64,000 bases of DNA from JAENVT01 sp963773085 (GTDB lineage Bacteria; Actinomycetota; Acidimicrobiia; Acidimicrobiales; Ilumatobacteraceae). Below, one piece after another: positions 1 to 10,184 of this stretch. The stretch spans positions 3,264 through 67,263 of the forward strand of contig CAVYZS010000003.1 in the NCBI GenBank assembly GCA_963773085.1, written 5' to 3'. The translations under genes and the position numbers were made by a program. The notes below the pieces were generated by a model, which was given only the letters and a program-made list of their open reading frames with translations, was not told the DNA's origin and ran no database searches. Numbering within the stretch: position 1 is the stretch's first letter; each line of letters opens with the position of its first letter.

Positions 1-25
1 CCGTTCCAACACTCCTCATGGAAGC

Positions 26-46
26 GGTCTCCCACCACAGGAGACC
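26..46 (-). terminator. Possible hairpin downstream of tRNA-Ala
   Basis: A perfect 7-bp inverted repeat (GGTCTCC / GGAGACC, 7-nt loop) lies about 50 bases past the 3' end of the tRNA in its direction of transcription. No T-run follows, so its role as a terminator is a guess. Nothing else is recognisable in bases 1-98. Confidence 0.3.
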
Positions 47-98
47 TAGTCGATTGGGGTTGTTGTAGCCTCAATACTGCTATTGACCAGGTATTGCG

Positions 99-171
99 TG
101 GAGCTGAGGGGAATTGAACCCCTGACCCCTTCCATGCCATGGAAGTGCTCTGCCAACTGAGCTACAGCCCC
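99..171 (-). tRNA. tRNA-Ala (anticodon GGC)
   Basis: Read on the minus strand this folds as a full cloverleaf. The 7-bp acceptor stem pairs GGGGCTG with CAGCTCC, with one G-U pair. The D-loop carries TAGCTCAG-TTGGCAGAGC. The anticodon arm is CTTCC-ATGGCAT-GGAAG with GGC at the anticodon, and the T-arm contains GGTTCAATTCC. The discriminator base is A. The 3' CCA is not encoded. GGC reads GCC/GCU alanine codons. Confidence 0.95.
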
Positions 172-220
172 GTTTGGGACGACTGAGATTACCAACGAGT
201 CGCCGCTGGTTCCCAACGCG

Positions 221-856
221 TCAGAAACGGCGGCGGGATCTGAGGTGCTTCCGGATCGGCATCACGATGAACTGCATCACGATCGTGACGACCGCCATGC
301 TCGTCAGCACCCGGATGCCGAGTGGGATCTTGACCAGCAGGGGTGCGAGGAACACCGAGATGATGAGCGCTGCTGGATAGACCCAGGCGACGTCGATCGA
401 CATCTTCTTCCACAGCGGCCGTTTGGGTTCGGCGAGACCGGTGGCGTTGAACCACTCCTCGACGCCGACAGTGCGCTGCAACCGTGCGCCCGTCACGAAG
501 TGATCGGAACGATCCATCAGTTCGTTGCGAATCGCCGACCGTTCCCACACGCGCAGCATCAGCCCGTCGGAGAAACGGACGATGATCTGGTATTCGCCGC
601 CATCGGCACCCGGATGGAGCACCGCCGCCCCCAAGCAGCCAGGGAACTCGCGGACCGCGGCCACCAGTTCGTCGGCCCACCGCAAGAACTCGGCCTCCCA
701 CCCGGGTGCGATCGTTCGGGCAACGGTCACCGTCACGGGATGAGGCGCGAGCCGAGGGAGTTGACCCGTGTCGAACGGGCCGGAAAGTGATACTGACATG
801 GCCTTATCAACGATAGCGATCGAACCGGCCGCGTTCCGGGTTGTGACCGAGATCAC
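221..856 (-). CDS. Antibiotic biosynthesis monooxygenase (ABM)-like protein with C-terminal membrane segments
   Basis: The 211-residue product has an N-terminal half resembling the ABM ferredoxin-like fold (VTVTVARTIAPGWEAEF, then GEYQIIVRF). A PLWKKMSIDVAWVYP linker precedes two hydrophobic segments at about residues 150-195 and a basic tail (RKHLRSRRRF). Such ABM-TM proteins are widespread and mostly uncharacterised, so a true monooxygenase role is unproven. The GTG start at 856 overlaps the rsfS stop (GTGA), which supports translational coupling as the last gene of the nadD operon. An in-frame ATG at 799 (MSVSLSG) is an alternative start and gives a more typical N-terminus. Confidence 0.8.
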   Translation of the reverse strand: MISVTTRNAAGSIAIVDKAMSVSLSGPFDTGQLPRLAPHPVTVTVARTIAPGWEAEFLRWADELVAAVREFPGCLGAAVLHPGADGGEYQIIVRFSDGLMLRVWERSAIRNELMDRSDHFVTGARLQRTVGVEEWFNATGLAEPKRPLWKKMSIDVAWVYPAALIISVFLAPLLVKIPLGIRVLTSMAVVTIVMQFIVMPIRKHLRSRRRF

Positions 857-1218
857 TCCTGGTCAAGCTGCCAATCGATCTTGGGAACGTCTCGGTAGAG
901 CCGTTCGATCTCGTAGTAGGCACGGATCTCATCGCTGAAGACGTGGATGACAGCGTCGCCGTAGTCGATCAAGACCCATTGCTGCTCGGCGACACCCTCG
1001 ACTCGCAGCGGTGACCGGCCGTGTTGCTCACGAACTGCGGATTCGATCTCGTCGACCACCATGCGCACCAGACGCCGGTTCGAGGCACTGGTGATGACGA
1101 AATAGTCGGTGATCGACAACACATCGCCGACGAACAGCACCAGCGTTCGCTCCGCCTTCTTGTCGTCGGCAGTGCGTGCCGCAGTAACGGCCAGGGCTGC
1201 CGCCGAGACTTGGCTCAT
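853..1218 (-). CDS. rsfS: Ribosomal silencing factor RsfS
   Basis: The 121-residue protein has the usual length and motifs of the RsfS/Iojap family: a DVLSITDYFVITSASN core, then VEG...WVLIDYGDAVIHVF and YYEIERLYRD near the C-terminus. RsfS binds ribosomal protein L14 on the 50S subunit and blocks subunit joining when nutrients are limiting. The ATG overlaps the stop of the upstream LCP gene, and the stop overlaps the start of the ABM gene. The nadD-(LCP)-rsfS order is a common actinobacterial arrangement. Confidence 0.95.
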   Translation of the reverse strand: MSQVSAAALAVTAARTADDKKAERTLVLFVGDVLSITDYFVITSASNRRLVRMVVDEIESAVREQHGRSPLRVEGVAEQQWVLIDYGDAVIHVFSDEIRAYYEIERLYRDVPKIDWQLDQE

Positions 1219-2441
1219 GCGGTGGTCTGCGTCGGGTCCACCGAAGTGGACGTTGCATCGGCGGCCGCCAGATCGACCTGGTCGAGGTAGTCGGTGCCGA
1301 GCGAGATGGTCTGGTCGACCCCGCCGAGACGCACATCAGGAGAGTCCACGGTGATCGGGCCGAACACGGCGTTGTCGGTCGGCTCGGCCGCTGCCAGATC
1401 AGAGTCGTAGATGTGGAAGACCGTGTTCGGTTGCCGAGGGGCATTGAGATCGACGGACACGACGTTGCCGCCGAAGGCCAACAAGATGGCGATCGTCTTA
1501 CGGACCTGCTGATCGTAGCCGGGGGGTGCTTCGATACGGAACGACTGCCCGCTCGCAGGCCGCCCGACCGACGCTGGGGCGATGCTGGCGAAAACCAGGA
1601 CGGTGTCGGGTCGGTCGAGCGCCTCGACGTCGAGTCCCTCAGGGTTTCGATCACTCTCGAGTGGTCGCGCCAGCAACCCGCGAGACGCGATCGGCCCCGC
1701 CGTCAGTCTGGTTGCCGTCTCGGCAAAAGTCGTCGGCACAGAAGCGCTCAGCGTCTGGCCCTGGCGTCCGGTTCCGACCGCCCCGGCGATTCCCCGCCAC
1801 ACGGCATCGATGTTCGGCTGGCGGAGCCGCTCGAGCTCGGTGGGCGACCTGGTCGTGATGATCTGCGCAACTTGGTCGGCCGTGAGCGTGGCAGGACCTT
1901 TCGCGTACAGCACCGCGTCGTCGGCGCCGAGCACATCGCGCGGCAGGTCGACCTGAATCGCCGGCAAACCCGCCAGGAGGCCGGCGAACTCGTCGCGGGT
2001 CATCACGGTGCTGGAATCGATTGTGATGTTGATCGCCGATTCGAGTTCGGCTCGCAGTCCGGCCTCGCCGCCGAGGGCGTAGGCGTCGTGGAGGGACAAG
2101 AGCTGGTCACCCGATCCCGGGTCCACGTTGATCGGAATCGAGACCACACTGCCGCCACGCTGGTCATACCCTGCCGCGGTGAGATCGGAATCGGGCGCGA
2201 GGACGAACACGGTCACGCTGGTGAGTTCGTTCGTGTTACTCACCGTCGCCAGCATCGCCGTGGGCGTCTGCGGGAACGTCTGCTCAGGCAACACGTCGGC
2301 CAACGCGTTCCTGCCGGCAGTGGAGTTACTGATCGCCTTGGCTCCGACGTAGACCAGCGTCGGTGCGACGATCGCTGCCACCACGCCAGCGGCGAGCGCC
2401 AACACAGTGTTCCACCGTCGTCGCGATGCCAGCGCCGTCAT
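1215..2441 (-). CDS. LytR-CpsA-Psr (LCP)-related protein with LytR C-terminal domain
   Basis: This 408-residue protein starts with a basic tail and one transmembrane helix (residues about 12-35), so the bulk should lie outside the cell. Residues about 60-230 resemble an LCP core (SIPINVD, DAYALGGEAGLRAELE, ITIDSSTVMTRDEFAGLL). Residues about 300-370 resemble the LytR C-terminal domain (FRIEAPPGYDQQVRKTIAILL...NVVSVDL). LCP proteins attach wall polymers to peptidoglycan. Some catalytic arginines of the family are not obvious here, so the activity is uncertain. It overlaps nadD upstream and rsfS downstream by 4 bp each. Confidence 0.8.
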   Translation of the reverse strand: MTALASRRRWNTVLALAAGVVAAIVAPTLVYVGAKAISNSTAGRNALADVLPEQTFPQTPTAMLATVSNTNELTSVTVFVLAPDSDLTAAGYDQRGGSVVSIPINVDPGSGDQLLSLHDAYALGGEAGLRAELESAINITIDSSTVMTRDEFAGLLAGLPAIQVDLPRDVLGADDAVLYAKGPATLTADQVAQIITTRSPTELERLRQPNIDAVWRGIAGAVGTGRQGQTLSASVPTTFAETATRLTAGPIASRGLLARPLESDRNPEGLDVEALDRPDTVLVFASIAPASVGRPASGQSFRIEAPPGYDQQVRKTIAILLAFGGNVVSVDLNAPRQPNTVFHIYDSDLAAAEPTDNAVFGPITVDSPDVRLGGVDQTISLGTDYLDQVDLAAADATSTSVDPTQTTA

Positions 2442-3024
2442 GCAGCGGTCCGATACAGCCCGCGAGAGGCAATGATGTCGAGGACCGGCTCTGTCACCAG
2501 GTAGTCCAGCGGCCGACCGTCACGGACTCGAGCCCGGAGATCGGTGCTCGACACCTCGAGCCGGGGCACCTCGACGCGGAGCCAGTCGAAGCCCGCCGGC
2601 AACTCGACCGGGGTGCCCGGACGATCAACGACGACGAGGTGAGATTGGGCGACGACCTCGTCATGGCGTTCCCACGATGTCAACCCGGCCGCGGCGTCGT
2701 CGCCGACGATGGTGAACAACTCAGCGCCCGGATAGTCCTCGACCAGCGTGGCAAGGGTGTCGGCAGTGAAACTCGGCCCCCGCGAAGGATCTCGGCATCA
2801 CCGGCGACGAGCCCGTCGACATCGGCAACTGCGGCTTCGACCATGGCCAAGCGGTCTTCGGCGGCACTGATCGGCCTGGTTCCGTGCTTCTGCCAGGGAG
2901 AATTGGCAACCATCAACACCACGGAGTCCAGAGTCAGGGCATGACGCACGTTGACCGCTGTCACGAGATGGCCGACATGGGGCGGATCGAACGTGCCACC
3001 GAACAGTCCGATACGCAGGGGCAC
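2438..3024 (-). pseudogene. nadD: Nicotinate-nucleotide adenylyltransferase NadD, interrupted by one frameshift
   Basis: NadD converts nicotinate mononucleotide to deamido-NAD in NAD biosynthesis. The N-terminal frame (from the ATG at 3024) carries GLFGGTFDPPHVGHL, the nucleotide-binding HxGH region. The C-terminal frame carries SSTDLRARVRDGRPLDYLV. The two are joined only if one G is added to the run at 2777-2781, which restores the family sequence EILRGGPSFTADTLA. The gene is normally essential and both halves are well conserved, so a sequencing error is more likely than decay. It is the first gene of the operon and overlaps the LCP start by 4 bp. Confidence 0.9.
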
Positions 3025-3103
3025 GGGGCCTCAGTGTACGGCGGGGAACGGACTCGCCACAGGCAGCGCCCGACCACCCGAATTCTTGACGAGAATCGGG
3101 GTA

Positions 3104-3134
3104 TTGACATGACAGAAACGCGCCGATGTAGTAC
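3104..3134 (+). promoter_or_regulatory. Predicted sigma-70-type promoter for the sigma factor gene
   Basis: A perfect -35 box TTGACA (3104-3109) is followed after 18-19 bases by GTAGTAC as a plausible -10. It would give a leader of nearly 190 nt before the ATG at 3327. The rest of the 3025-3326 interval holds no convincing gene: short ORFs there lack ribosome sites and recognisable sequence. A second TTGAC occurs at 3086-3090. Confidence 0.5.
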
Positions 3135-3326
3135 TGTTGTCTGTTCCCCCCGAAATGACCCCCCCTATCTACCGACACCGAGCGAGCTACCCCGCACTGC
3201 GAAGCGCGTCTCTCCACTGGGAAGATCAACGAAGTGCCGATCTCCCGGCGTGCCACAGGCACGTGTCAACCGGCACAGTATGCCCCCGGAATATGCGATC
3301 CCACAAAGAAGTTGAGAACAACTGCC

Positions 3327-4154
3327 ATGAATGACTCTATCGGTCTTTACCTGAATGACATCGGAAAAGTGTCGTTGCTGAACGCTGAAGAAGAGCGTCA
3401 GCTTTCTCGCGTCATCGAAGCCGGCCGCGAAGCAGCCGAACGTCTCGCCAACGGCGAGAAGGGCGCCGCCCTCAAGGCCGCCGTCGCTGCAGCCGCAGAC
3501 GCCAAGGATCGCTTCATCCGCTCCAACCTCCGACTCGTCGTGTCCATCGCCCGCCGCTATCCCCTACCTCAGGGCATGGATCTCCTCGATCTCATCCAGG
3601 AGGGCAACCTCGGCCTCGAGCACGCCGTCGACAAGTTCGACTGGCGCCGGGGTTTCAAGTTCTCCACCTACGCCACGTTCTGGATCCGCCAGGCAATCGG
3701 CCGTGCCCTCGATCAGAAGGCAAGCCTCATCCGCATCCCCGGTGATCGCTCCGCCAGCTTGCGCGCTGCACTTCGTCAGGCATCCGGAGACGGTGAGACC
3801 CTCGACATCGGCAACGCCGAGTTGCATCGGCTCACCACTCCGGTGTCGCTCGACAAGACGATCGGTGACGACGGCGACGCGACCCTCGGTGACCTGATGG
3901 CCAACGGCGACGGCACGCCTGAGGACGCCGTCATGGCCATGGTCGACAGCGACCTGCTCGACGAACTGCTCGGCACGCTCGACAAACGCGCCCGCTACGC
4001 CATCGAGGCCCGCTTCGGTCTGCTCGACGGCGAGCGCAAGAGCTTCCGTGAAGTCGGCGAGAACCTGGGCGTCACCGCCGAGGCCGCTCGGCGTCTCGTC
4101 AGCCGGGCGGTGGCCGGGCTGCGCGAAGACGCAGTCCGCATCTTGGCTGCCTGA
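3327..4154 (+). CDS. RNA polymerase sigma factor, sigma-70 family (group 2-like)
   Basis: The 275-residue protein begins with region 1.2 (DSIGLYLNDIGKVSLLNAEE). Region 2 follows (SNLRLVVSIARRYP...DLLDLIQEGNLGLEHAVDKF, then FKFSTYATFWIRQAIGRAL), then a shortened region 3, and region 4 with a helix-turn-helix at the C-terminus (SFREVGENLGVTAEAARRLV). It lacks the long region 1.1 of a housekeeping SigA. Region 3 (residues about 140-200) departs from the usual HrdB/RpoD sequence, so an alternative sigma factor is more likely than the principal one. The ATG at 3327 was chosen because family similarity begins right after it. A rho-independent terminator follows. Confidence 0.9.
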   Translation: MNDSIGLYLNDIGKVSLLNAEEERQLSRVIEAGREAAERLANGEKGAALKAAVAAAADAKDRFIRSNLRLVVSIARRYPLPQGMDLLDLIQEGNLGLEHAVDKFDWRRGFKFSTYATFWIRQAIGRALDQKASLIRIPGDRSASLRAALRQASGDGETLDIGNAELHRLTTPVSLDKTIGDDGDATLGDLMANGDGTPEDAVMAMVDSDLLDELLGTLDKRARYAIEARFGLLDGERKSFREVGENLGVTAEAARRLVSRAVAGLREDAVRILAA

Positions 4155-4160
4155 GGTGTG

Positions 4161-4216
4161 GCGAGGCCAGGCACGAATCGTCCGGCACAACGGGAGATTC
4201 GGTGCCTGGCCTTCGC
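4161..4216 (+). terminator. Hairpin terminator after the sigma factor gene
   Basis: GCGAGGCCAGGCACGAAT (4161-4178) pairs with ATTCGGTGCCTGGCCTTCGC (4197-4216) with small bulges, forming a long G+C-rich stem followed by CTTTCT. It sits 7 bases after the stop codon of the sigma factor gene and before the DAHP synthase start. Confidence 0.75.
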
Positions 4217-4264
4217 TTTCTAATCACCCGCGGAGAAGGCGTGCGGGGCAATTAGGCTTTCTGC

Positions 4265-5622
<1,358 letters not shown>

Positions 5623-5628
5623 ACGTCG

Positions 5629-6450
5629 GTGCAAGCCCTTCGGCTCACCGAGGCGTGGCCCGTCGACAATGTCGCTACGGCCGTGGTCTGCCCTGACGGG
5701 TTGATCGCTACGAACGGTGACCAGAACCGGCGATACCGAATTGCGTCGGTCACCAAGCCGCTGACGACGTGGGCGTGCCTCGTGGCCACGGAGGAAGGCA
5801 TCGTCTCGCTCGATCAGCCGATCGGTCAACCAGGTTGCACACTTCGCCACCTGTTGTGCCACGCCGGAGGGTACGGCTTCGACGGAACGGAACCGATCGC
5901 CAAGCCCGAACGAAACCGGATCTACTCCAACACCGGGATCGAGTTGGCGGCCGCGACGGTCGCCAACGCTGCCGGCCTTCCATTTGCCGAGTATCTCCAC
6001 GAGGCGGTGTTGCAGCCACTGGGGATGTCGGCGACGACGCTGCACGGCTCACCCGCCCATCGCATGTCGAGCACGGCCGACGACCTGACTCGCTTCGTCC
6101 GCGAGGTTCTCACCCCGCAGCTGATCTCCGTCTCGACGGCTGCCGAAGCCGCGACCACCCAGTTTCCGGCGCTCAACGGCGTCATCCCGGGCCTGGGCCG
6201 CTACTCACCGTGTCCCTGGGGGCTCGGCTTCGAGATCCGTGGCGACAAGCAGCCACACTGGACCGGCACAACGAACTCGGCGGAGACGTTTGGACATTTC
6301 GGCGGCGCCGGTACCTTCATGTGGGTGGATCCTGCCGTGGGGGTGGCCTGCCTCTCCCTGACCGATCGTGCTTTCGACGAGTGGGCCGACGAGGCTTTGC
6401 GCGCCTGGCCCCTGTTCAGCGATGCGGTGTTGGCCGAGGCGCGGTCATGA
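5629..6450 (+). CDS. Serine hydrolase of the beta-lactamase (class C / penicillin-binding) fold
   Basis: The 273-residue protein has the SxxK nucleophile motif (S40-V-T-K43), a YSN triad (IYSNTGIEL) and an HxG-like C-terminal motif (GHFGGAG). These are the three active-site elements of the family that includes esterases, DD-peptidases and class C beta-lactamases. It has no obvious signal peptide and is shorter than true AmpC enzymes, so an intracellular esterase or amidase is likely. The GTG at 5629 lies 7 bases after the DAHP synthase stop. The stop overlaps the next start (ATGA), so the two following genes are probably coupled. Confidence 0.85.
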   Translation: MQALRLTEAWPVDNVATAVVCPDGLIATNGDQNRRYRIASVTKPLTTWACLVATEEGIVSLDQPIGQPGCTLRHLLCHAGGYGFDGTEPIAKPERNRIYSNTGIELAAATVANAAGLPFAEYLHEAVLQPLGMSATTLHGSPAHRMSSTADDLTRFVREVLTPQLISVSTAAEAATTQFPALNGVIPGLGRYSPCPWGLGFEIRGDKQPHWTGTTNSAETFGHFGGAGTFMWVDPAVGVACLSLTDRAFDEWADEALRAWPLFSDAVLAEARS

Positions 6451-6890
6451 TGTACCGGCCGGGTGATCGCGTTCGGTTGGAAACGACCGGAGACGACGGC
6501 TGGCCGCTCATCCGCTACGGGTTCGTCGGTGGCGTCTCCGGTAATGGTGGCCCTGTCGTGGTCATGCTCGACGGTGAACTGAGCGGAGATGTCGTCAACC
6601 GCTCAGAACTGCAACCGGTCACGATCACCAGCGTCGAGTTGTTGCTGCGTGGCTCCGACCTCATCGACGATCCCGATCTGCGCCGCGGCCTGGTGGCGCT
6701 GTGGCATGCCGAGGCCGATTCTGCAGGCCTCGACGTCGACGAACTGCACCCGATCGGCGATGGGCAGCGTGAGTCCGATGCATGCTGGGCGTTGGCGGAG
6801 CTGATGACCGCCGACCAGCACTACGTCGTTCGAGCCATTCAATTGCCCAACGAGCCCGAGATCATCCGCGTCCGCGCCGAAAGTCGCTGA
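6447..6890 (+). CDS. Conserved hypothetical protein
   Basis: The 147-residue soluble, acidic protein starts at tandem ATGs (MMYRPGDRVRLE). The N-terminal 45 residues look like a small beta-barrel (RPGDRVRLE, GGPVVVMLDGEL), as in SH3-like domains. The remainder is rich in acidic residues. I do not recognise the family. It overlaps the serine hydrolase stop and ends 10 bases before the convergent thiolase gene. Confidence 0.6.
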   Translation: MMYRPGDRVRLETTGDDGWPLIRYGFVGGVSGNGGPVVVMLDGELSGDVVNRSELQPVTITSVELLLRGSDLIDDPDLRRGLVALWHAEADSAGLDVDELHPIGDGQRESDACWALAELMTADQHYVVRAIQLPNEPEIIRVRAESR

Positions 6891-6900
6891 GAAACGCCCG

Positions 6901-8103
6901 TCAGCTCAACCGTTCGACGATCATGGCCATTCCCTGGCCGCCGCCAACGCACATGCTCTCCAGGCCGTAGGTCTTGTCCTCGTACTGCAAACCGTTGATC
7001 AACGTGGTCATGATGCGGGCGCCGGTCATTCCGAACGGGTGGCCGAGGGCGATGCCGCCGCCATGAACGTTGAGCTTCTCCATCGGGATACCGAGATGCT
7101 TGGCCGACGGGATGACCTGGGCAGCGAAAGCCTCGTTGATCTCGACGAGATCGATCTGATCCATGGTCATCCCCGCCCGACCGAGCGCCTGCCGGCAGGC
7201 CTCGATCGGACCGAGCCCCATGATCTCCGGATTGAGTCCCGAGACGCCCGAGGCAACGATGCGCGCCAACGGGGTGAGACCGAGTTGCTCGGCTTTGGTC
7301 TCGCTCATCACCATCACGGCGGCAGCGCCGTCGTTGAGCGGGCAGGCGTTGCCGGCGGTGATGGTGCCGTCCGGACGGAAGACGGGCTTCAGCTGACTGA
7401 CCGTCTCGTAGTTGGTGCCCGGCCGCGGGCCGTCGTCCTTGCTCACCAGGGTTCCGTCATCCAGTGTCAACGGTGTGATCTCGTTGTCGAAGAATCCGTT
7501 GTCGACGTGCTCGCACGCCAGGTTCTGCGAGCGGACACCGAAACGGTCCATCTCCTCGCGGGTCACGCCTTCGACCTCGACAACGTTCTCAGCGGTCTGA
7601 CCCATGGCGATGTACATGTCGGGCAGGCCCGCCGGAGGGGACCAAGCGTCCTGGCCACCCTGGGCGCGTAGGTTGGTGCGCTCACCTGATGGCTTGAAGA
7701 TCGCGTTCGGGGCAATGTCACTGGCGCCCGCTGCGTACCGGCTGACGGTCTCGACGCCGGCGGCGATGAAGCAGTCGCCTTCACCCGCCTTGATCGCGTG
7801 GAACGCCATGCGGATCGTCTGCAGGCTCGACGAGCAGTAACGGTTGACGGTGACACCGGGAACATCGTCGAGACCGGCCAGTACCGCCACGACGCGGGCA
7901 ATGTTGAATCCGCCCTCGCCCGCCGGCTGCCCGATGCCCATCATCAAGTCGTCGATGTCGGAGGCCTGCACCTGGGGAACTTTGGCCAACAACGCCTTGA
8001 CGATTTGCGTCGACATGTCGTCGGGCCGAAGCGTGGTGAGCGAGCCCTTGTTGGCGCGCCCGATCGGGCTGCGGGCGGTGGCGACGATGACTGCGTCAGG
8101 CAT
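6901..8103 (-). CDS. Acetyl-CoA C-acyltransferase (thiolase)
   Basis: The 400-residue protein has the usual thiolase length. It carries the nucleophilic cysteine C90 in NRYCSSSLQ, the substrate-binding NEAFAAQ, the catalytic histidine in GGGIALGHPFGMTGAR and the second cysteine in CVGGGQGMA. It should catalyse the last step of beta-oxidation, or its reverse condensation. The sequence resembles FadA/acetyl-CoA acetyltransferases of the actinobacterial lipid-degradation type. No other beta-oxidation gene is adjacent, so the chain length handled cannot be told. An AGGGAGAAG ribosome site lies before the ATG. Confidence 0.95.
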   Translation of the reverse strand: MPDAVIVATARSPIGRANKGSLTTLRPDDMSTQIVKALLAKVPQVQASDIDDLMMGIGQPAGEGGFNIARVVAVLAGLDDVPGVTVNRYCSSSLQTIRMAFHAIKAGEGDCFIAAGVETVSRYAAGASDIAPNAIFKPSGERTNLRAQGGQDAWSPPAGLPDMYIAMGQTAENVVEVEGVTREEMDRFGVRSQNLACEHVDNGFFDNEITPLTLDDGTLVSKDDGPRPGTNYETVSQLKPVFRPDGTITAGNACPLNDGAAAVMVMSETKAEQLGLTPLARIVASGVSGLNPEIMGLGPIEACRQALGRAGMTMDQIDLVEINEAFAAQVIPSAKHLGIPMEKLNVHGGGIALGHPFGMTGARIMTTLINGLQYEDKTYGLESMCVGGGQGMAMIVERLS

Positions 8104-8162
8104 TGGTGATTCTTCTCCCTGGTTGGAACTGTGTTGCCGAGATCTGGGTTACCGAATGGTAG

Positions 8163-8879
8163 TTAGCGGGTGTCGACGACGCGAAACGTCTCAGCGGCGG
8201 CGTCGTCGGGCAAGCCGAACTGCTTGGCCGTGTTGACCATCCACTCCCGAACCATCGCTGCCGTGCGCTCAGGATCGGGGTGTTGGCTGACATGGCACAT
8301 CAACGCGGCGATCTTTCGATCGACGGCGGCCGTGACGTCGATCGGATGGGTTCCGGAGCTGCCCCCCATGATCCACACCTCGTCGACCGTCCACGGCTCG
8401 AGGTCCTCCTCGAACAACTCCGGGAAGGCGAACGGATTGCGCGCATCGGGGTAGACGGCGCACAACGCCGCCTCGCCGGCCGCCAGATGATCGGGATGAC
8501 TGGCGTAGATCCGGTCGAGATTGCGATCGGGCGATTGAGTGATGACGACCCGGGGACGCACACGCCGGATGACTGTGCTGATGTCGGCCCGTAGTTGCAG
8601 CGTCGGTTGCACCCGCCCGTCCCCATGGCCGAGAAAGATCAGATCAGTGACACCGACCTGCCTGGCCGCTTCGGTCTGCTCGTGGCGACGCAGCATGGCC
8701 ATGTCGTGTCGTGACATCGACCTGTCGCTGCCACCCGCATCGCCGTCGGTGACCAGGCAGTATGTCACCTCGACGCCGGCGTCGGTCAGTGTCGCGACCG
8801 TGCCAGCAGCGCCGAAATCGACATCGTCGGGATGGGCGGTGACCACAAGGGCACGTTCGATCTCCGGAAAGGTCAACAC
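8163..8879 (-). CDS. PIG-L family zinc-dependent deacetylase
   Basis: The 238-residue protein begins with the PIG-L/LmbE motif AHPDDVDFGAAGT. It also has GHGDGRVQP, VITQSPDRNLDRIYASHPDH (zinc-binding histidine region) and VSQHPD near the C-terminus. Relatives include MshB (mycothiol precursor deacetylase) and Mca (mycothiol S-conjugate amidase). The sequence is shorter than MshB and the match is general, so I assign only the family. It is separated from the thiolase by about 60 bases and is divergent from the P450 gene. Confidence 0.9.
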   Translation of the reverse strand: MLTFPEIERALVVTAHPDDVDFGAAGTVATLTDAGVEVTYCLVTDGDAGGSDRSMSRHDMAMLRRHEQTEAARQVGVTDLIFLGHGDGRVQPTLQLRADISTVIRRVRPRVVITQSPDRNLDRIYASHPDHLAAGEAALCAVYPDARNPFAFPELFEEDLEPWTVDEVWIMGGSSGTHPIDVTAAVDRKIAALMCHVSQHPDPERTAAMVREWMVNTAKQFGLPDDAAAETFRVVDTR

Positions 8880-8924
8880 ACCACGAGCCTACGTTGCGGT
8901 CGGGGCATCACTACGCTCGCACGA

Positions 8925-10184
8925 ATGGTCGGCGGTGTAGCACTCGGCACATTCGAGCTCTCCGACCCGGAGTTCTGGATCGCCCCGCGCGACTACCGGC
9001 ACTCGGCATTCCGGGCGCTGCGAGCAGCCGACGAACTCGTCTTCTTCGACGAATGGAAGTACGAGAACAGCCCGCTTCCACAGGGTCCGGGCTACTGGGC
9101 GGTTACCCGGTACGACGACGTATGGGCGGCAAGCCGCAGCCCACGTCTGTTCATGAGCGGACGGGGCGTCAACATCGGCGACATCCCCCAGGAGATGAAC
9201 GAGTTCATCGGATCGATGATCGCGATGGACGACCCCCGCCATTTCCGGCTGCGGAACATCGTCGCCAAAGGGTTCACGCCGAAGCAGATCAGCCAGGTCG
9301 AGGGGTACGTGCGCACCAAGGCCACGGCGATCATCGACCGCCTGATCGAGCAGTTCCCGGAGGGTGAGTGCGATTTCGTCGAGCAGATCGCAGCACCGCT
9401 CCCCCTCCAGATCATCTGCGAGATGATGGGCATCCCCCCGAGCGACGAAGCGCAGATCTTCCAGTGGACCAACGTCATCCTCGGGGTCGGCGACCCGGAG
9501 TACGTCGGGTCATTCGAGCAACTGATGGGCACCCTCATGCAGATGTTCGCCTATGCGCAGAAACTGGGTGAAGACCGTCGCGCCGATCCCGGCGACGACA
9601 TCGCCTCGGTATTGATGCACGCCGAGGTCGACGGCGAACGGCTGACGTCCCAGGAGTTCGGTTCGTTCTTCATCCTGCTGGTCGTCGCCGGCAACGAAAC
9701 GACCCGCAACGCGATCGCCCACGGGATGAAACTCCTCACGGATTTTCCCGACCAGCGTCGCCTGTGGTTCGAGGACTACGGCAGGCACACGAAGACGGCG
9801 GTCGACGAAATCGTCCGCTGCTCGACGCCGGTCATACACTTCCGGCGCACCGCGACCGAGGACACCGTTCTCAACAACACCAAGATCCAGGCGGGGCAGA
9901 AGATCGTGATGTGGTACAACTCCGCCAATCGCGACGAATCCGTGTTCGTCAATGCCGACGACTTCGACGTCGCCCGCCCGCTGCAGCCCCAGCAGGTCGG
10001 ATTCGGAGCGGGTGGCCCCCATTTCTGTCTCGGCGCCAATCTGGCACGGAGGGAGATCGCCGTGATCTTCGATGAGATCCGGGCCAGACTGCCGACGCTC
10101 GTCATCTCATCGGAGCCCGAATACCTGCAGAGCGCCTTCATCAACGGCATCAAACGGATGCGTTGCACTTGGCGACCCAGCTAG
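8925..10184 (+). CDS. Cytochrome P450
   Basis: The 419-residue protein has the oxygen-binding I-helix motif VVAGNETTRN, the K-helix ExxR (EIVR), and the heme loop FGAGGPHFCLGANLARRE with proximal Cys368. The N-terminus (FELSDPEFWIAPRDYRHSAFRALR) and overall length match soluble actinobacterial P450s such as the CYP125/CYP142/CYP124 group that oxidise steroids and fatty acyl chains. The substrate is not shown by the sequence, and no ferredoxin gene is adjacent. The ATG at 8925 places similarity immediately downstream. The 3' end overlaps the convergent histidine phosphatase by 4 bp. Confidence 0.92.
   Translation: MVGGVALGTFELSDPEFWIAPRDYRHSAFRALRAADELVFFDEWKYENSPLPQGPGYWAVTRYDDVWAASRSPRLFMSGRGVNIGDIPQEMNEFIGSMIAMDDPRHFRLRNIVAKGFTPKQISQVEGYVRTKATAIIDRLIEQFPEGECDFVEQIAAPLPLQIICEMMGIPPSDEAQIFQWTNVILGVGDPEYVGSFEQLMGTLMQMFAYAQKLGEDRRADPGDDIASVLMHAEVDGERLTSQEFGSFFILLVVAGNETTRNAIAHGMKLLTDFPDQRRLWFEDYGRHTKTAVDEIVRCSTPVIHFRRTATEDTVLNNTKIQAGQKIVMWYNSANRDESVFVNADDFDVARPLQPQQVGFGAGGPHFCLGANLARREIAVIFDEIRARLPTLVISSEPEYLQSAFINGIKRMRCTWRPS

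Noticed and set aside
3109..3315. Small ORFs between the promoter and the sigma factor gene
   Set aside because: No ribosome site, no recognisable sequence, and they lie in the likely leader.
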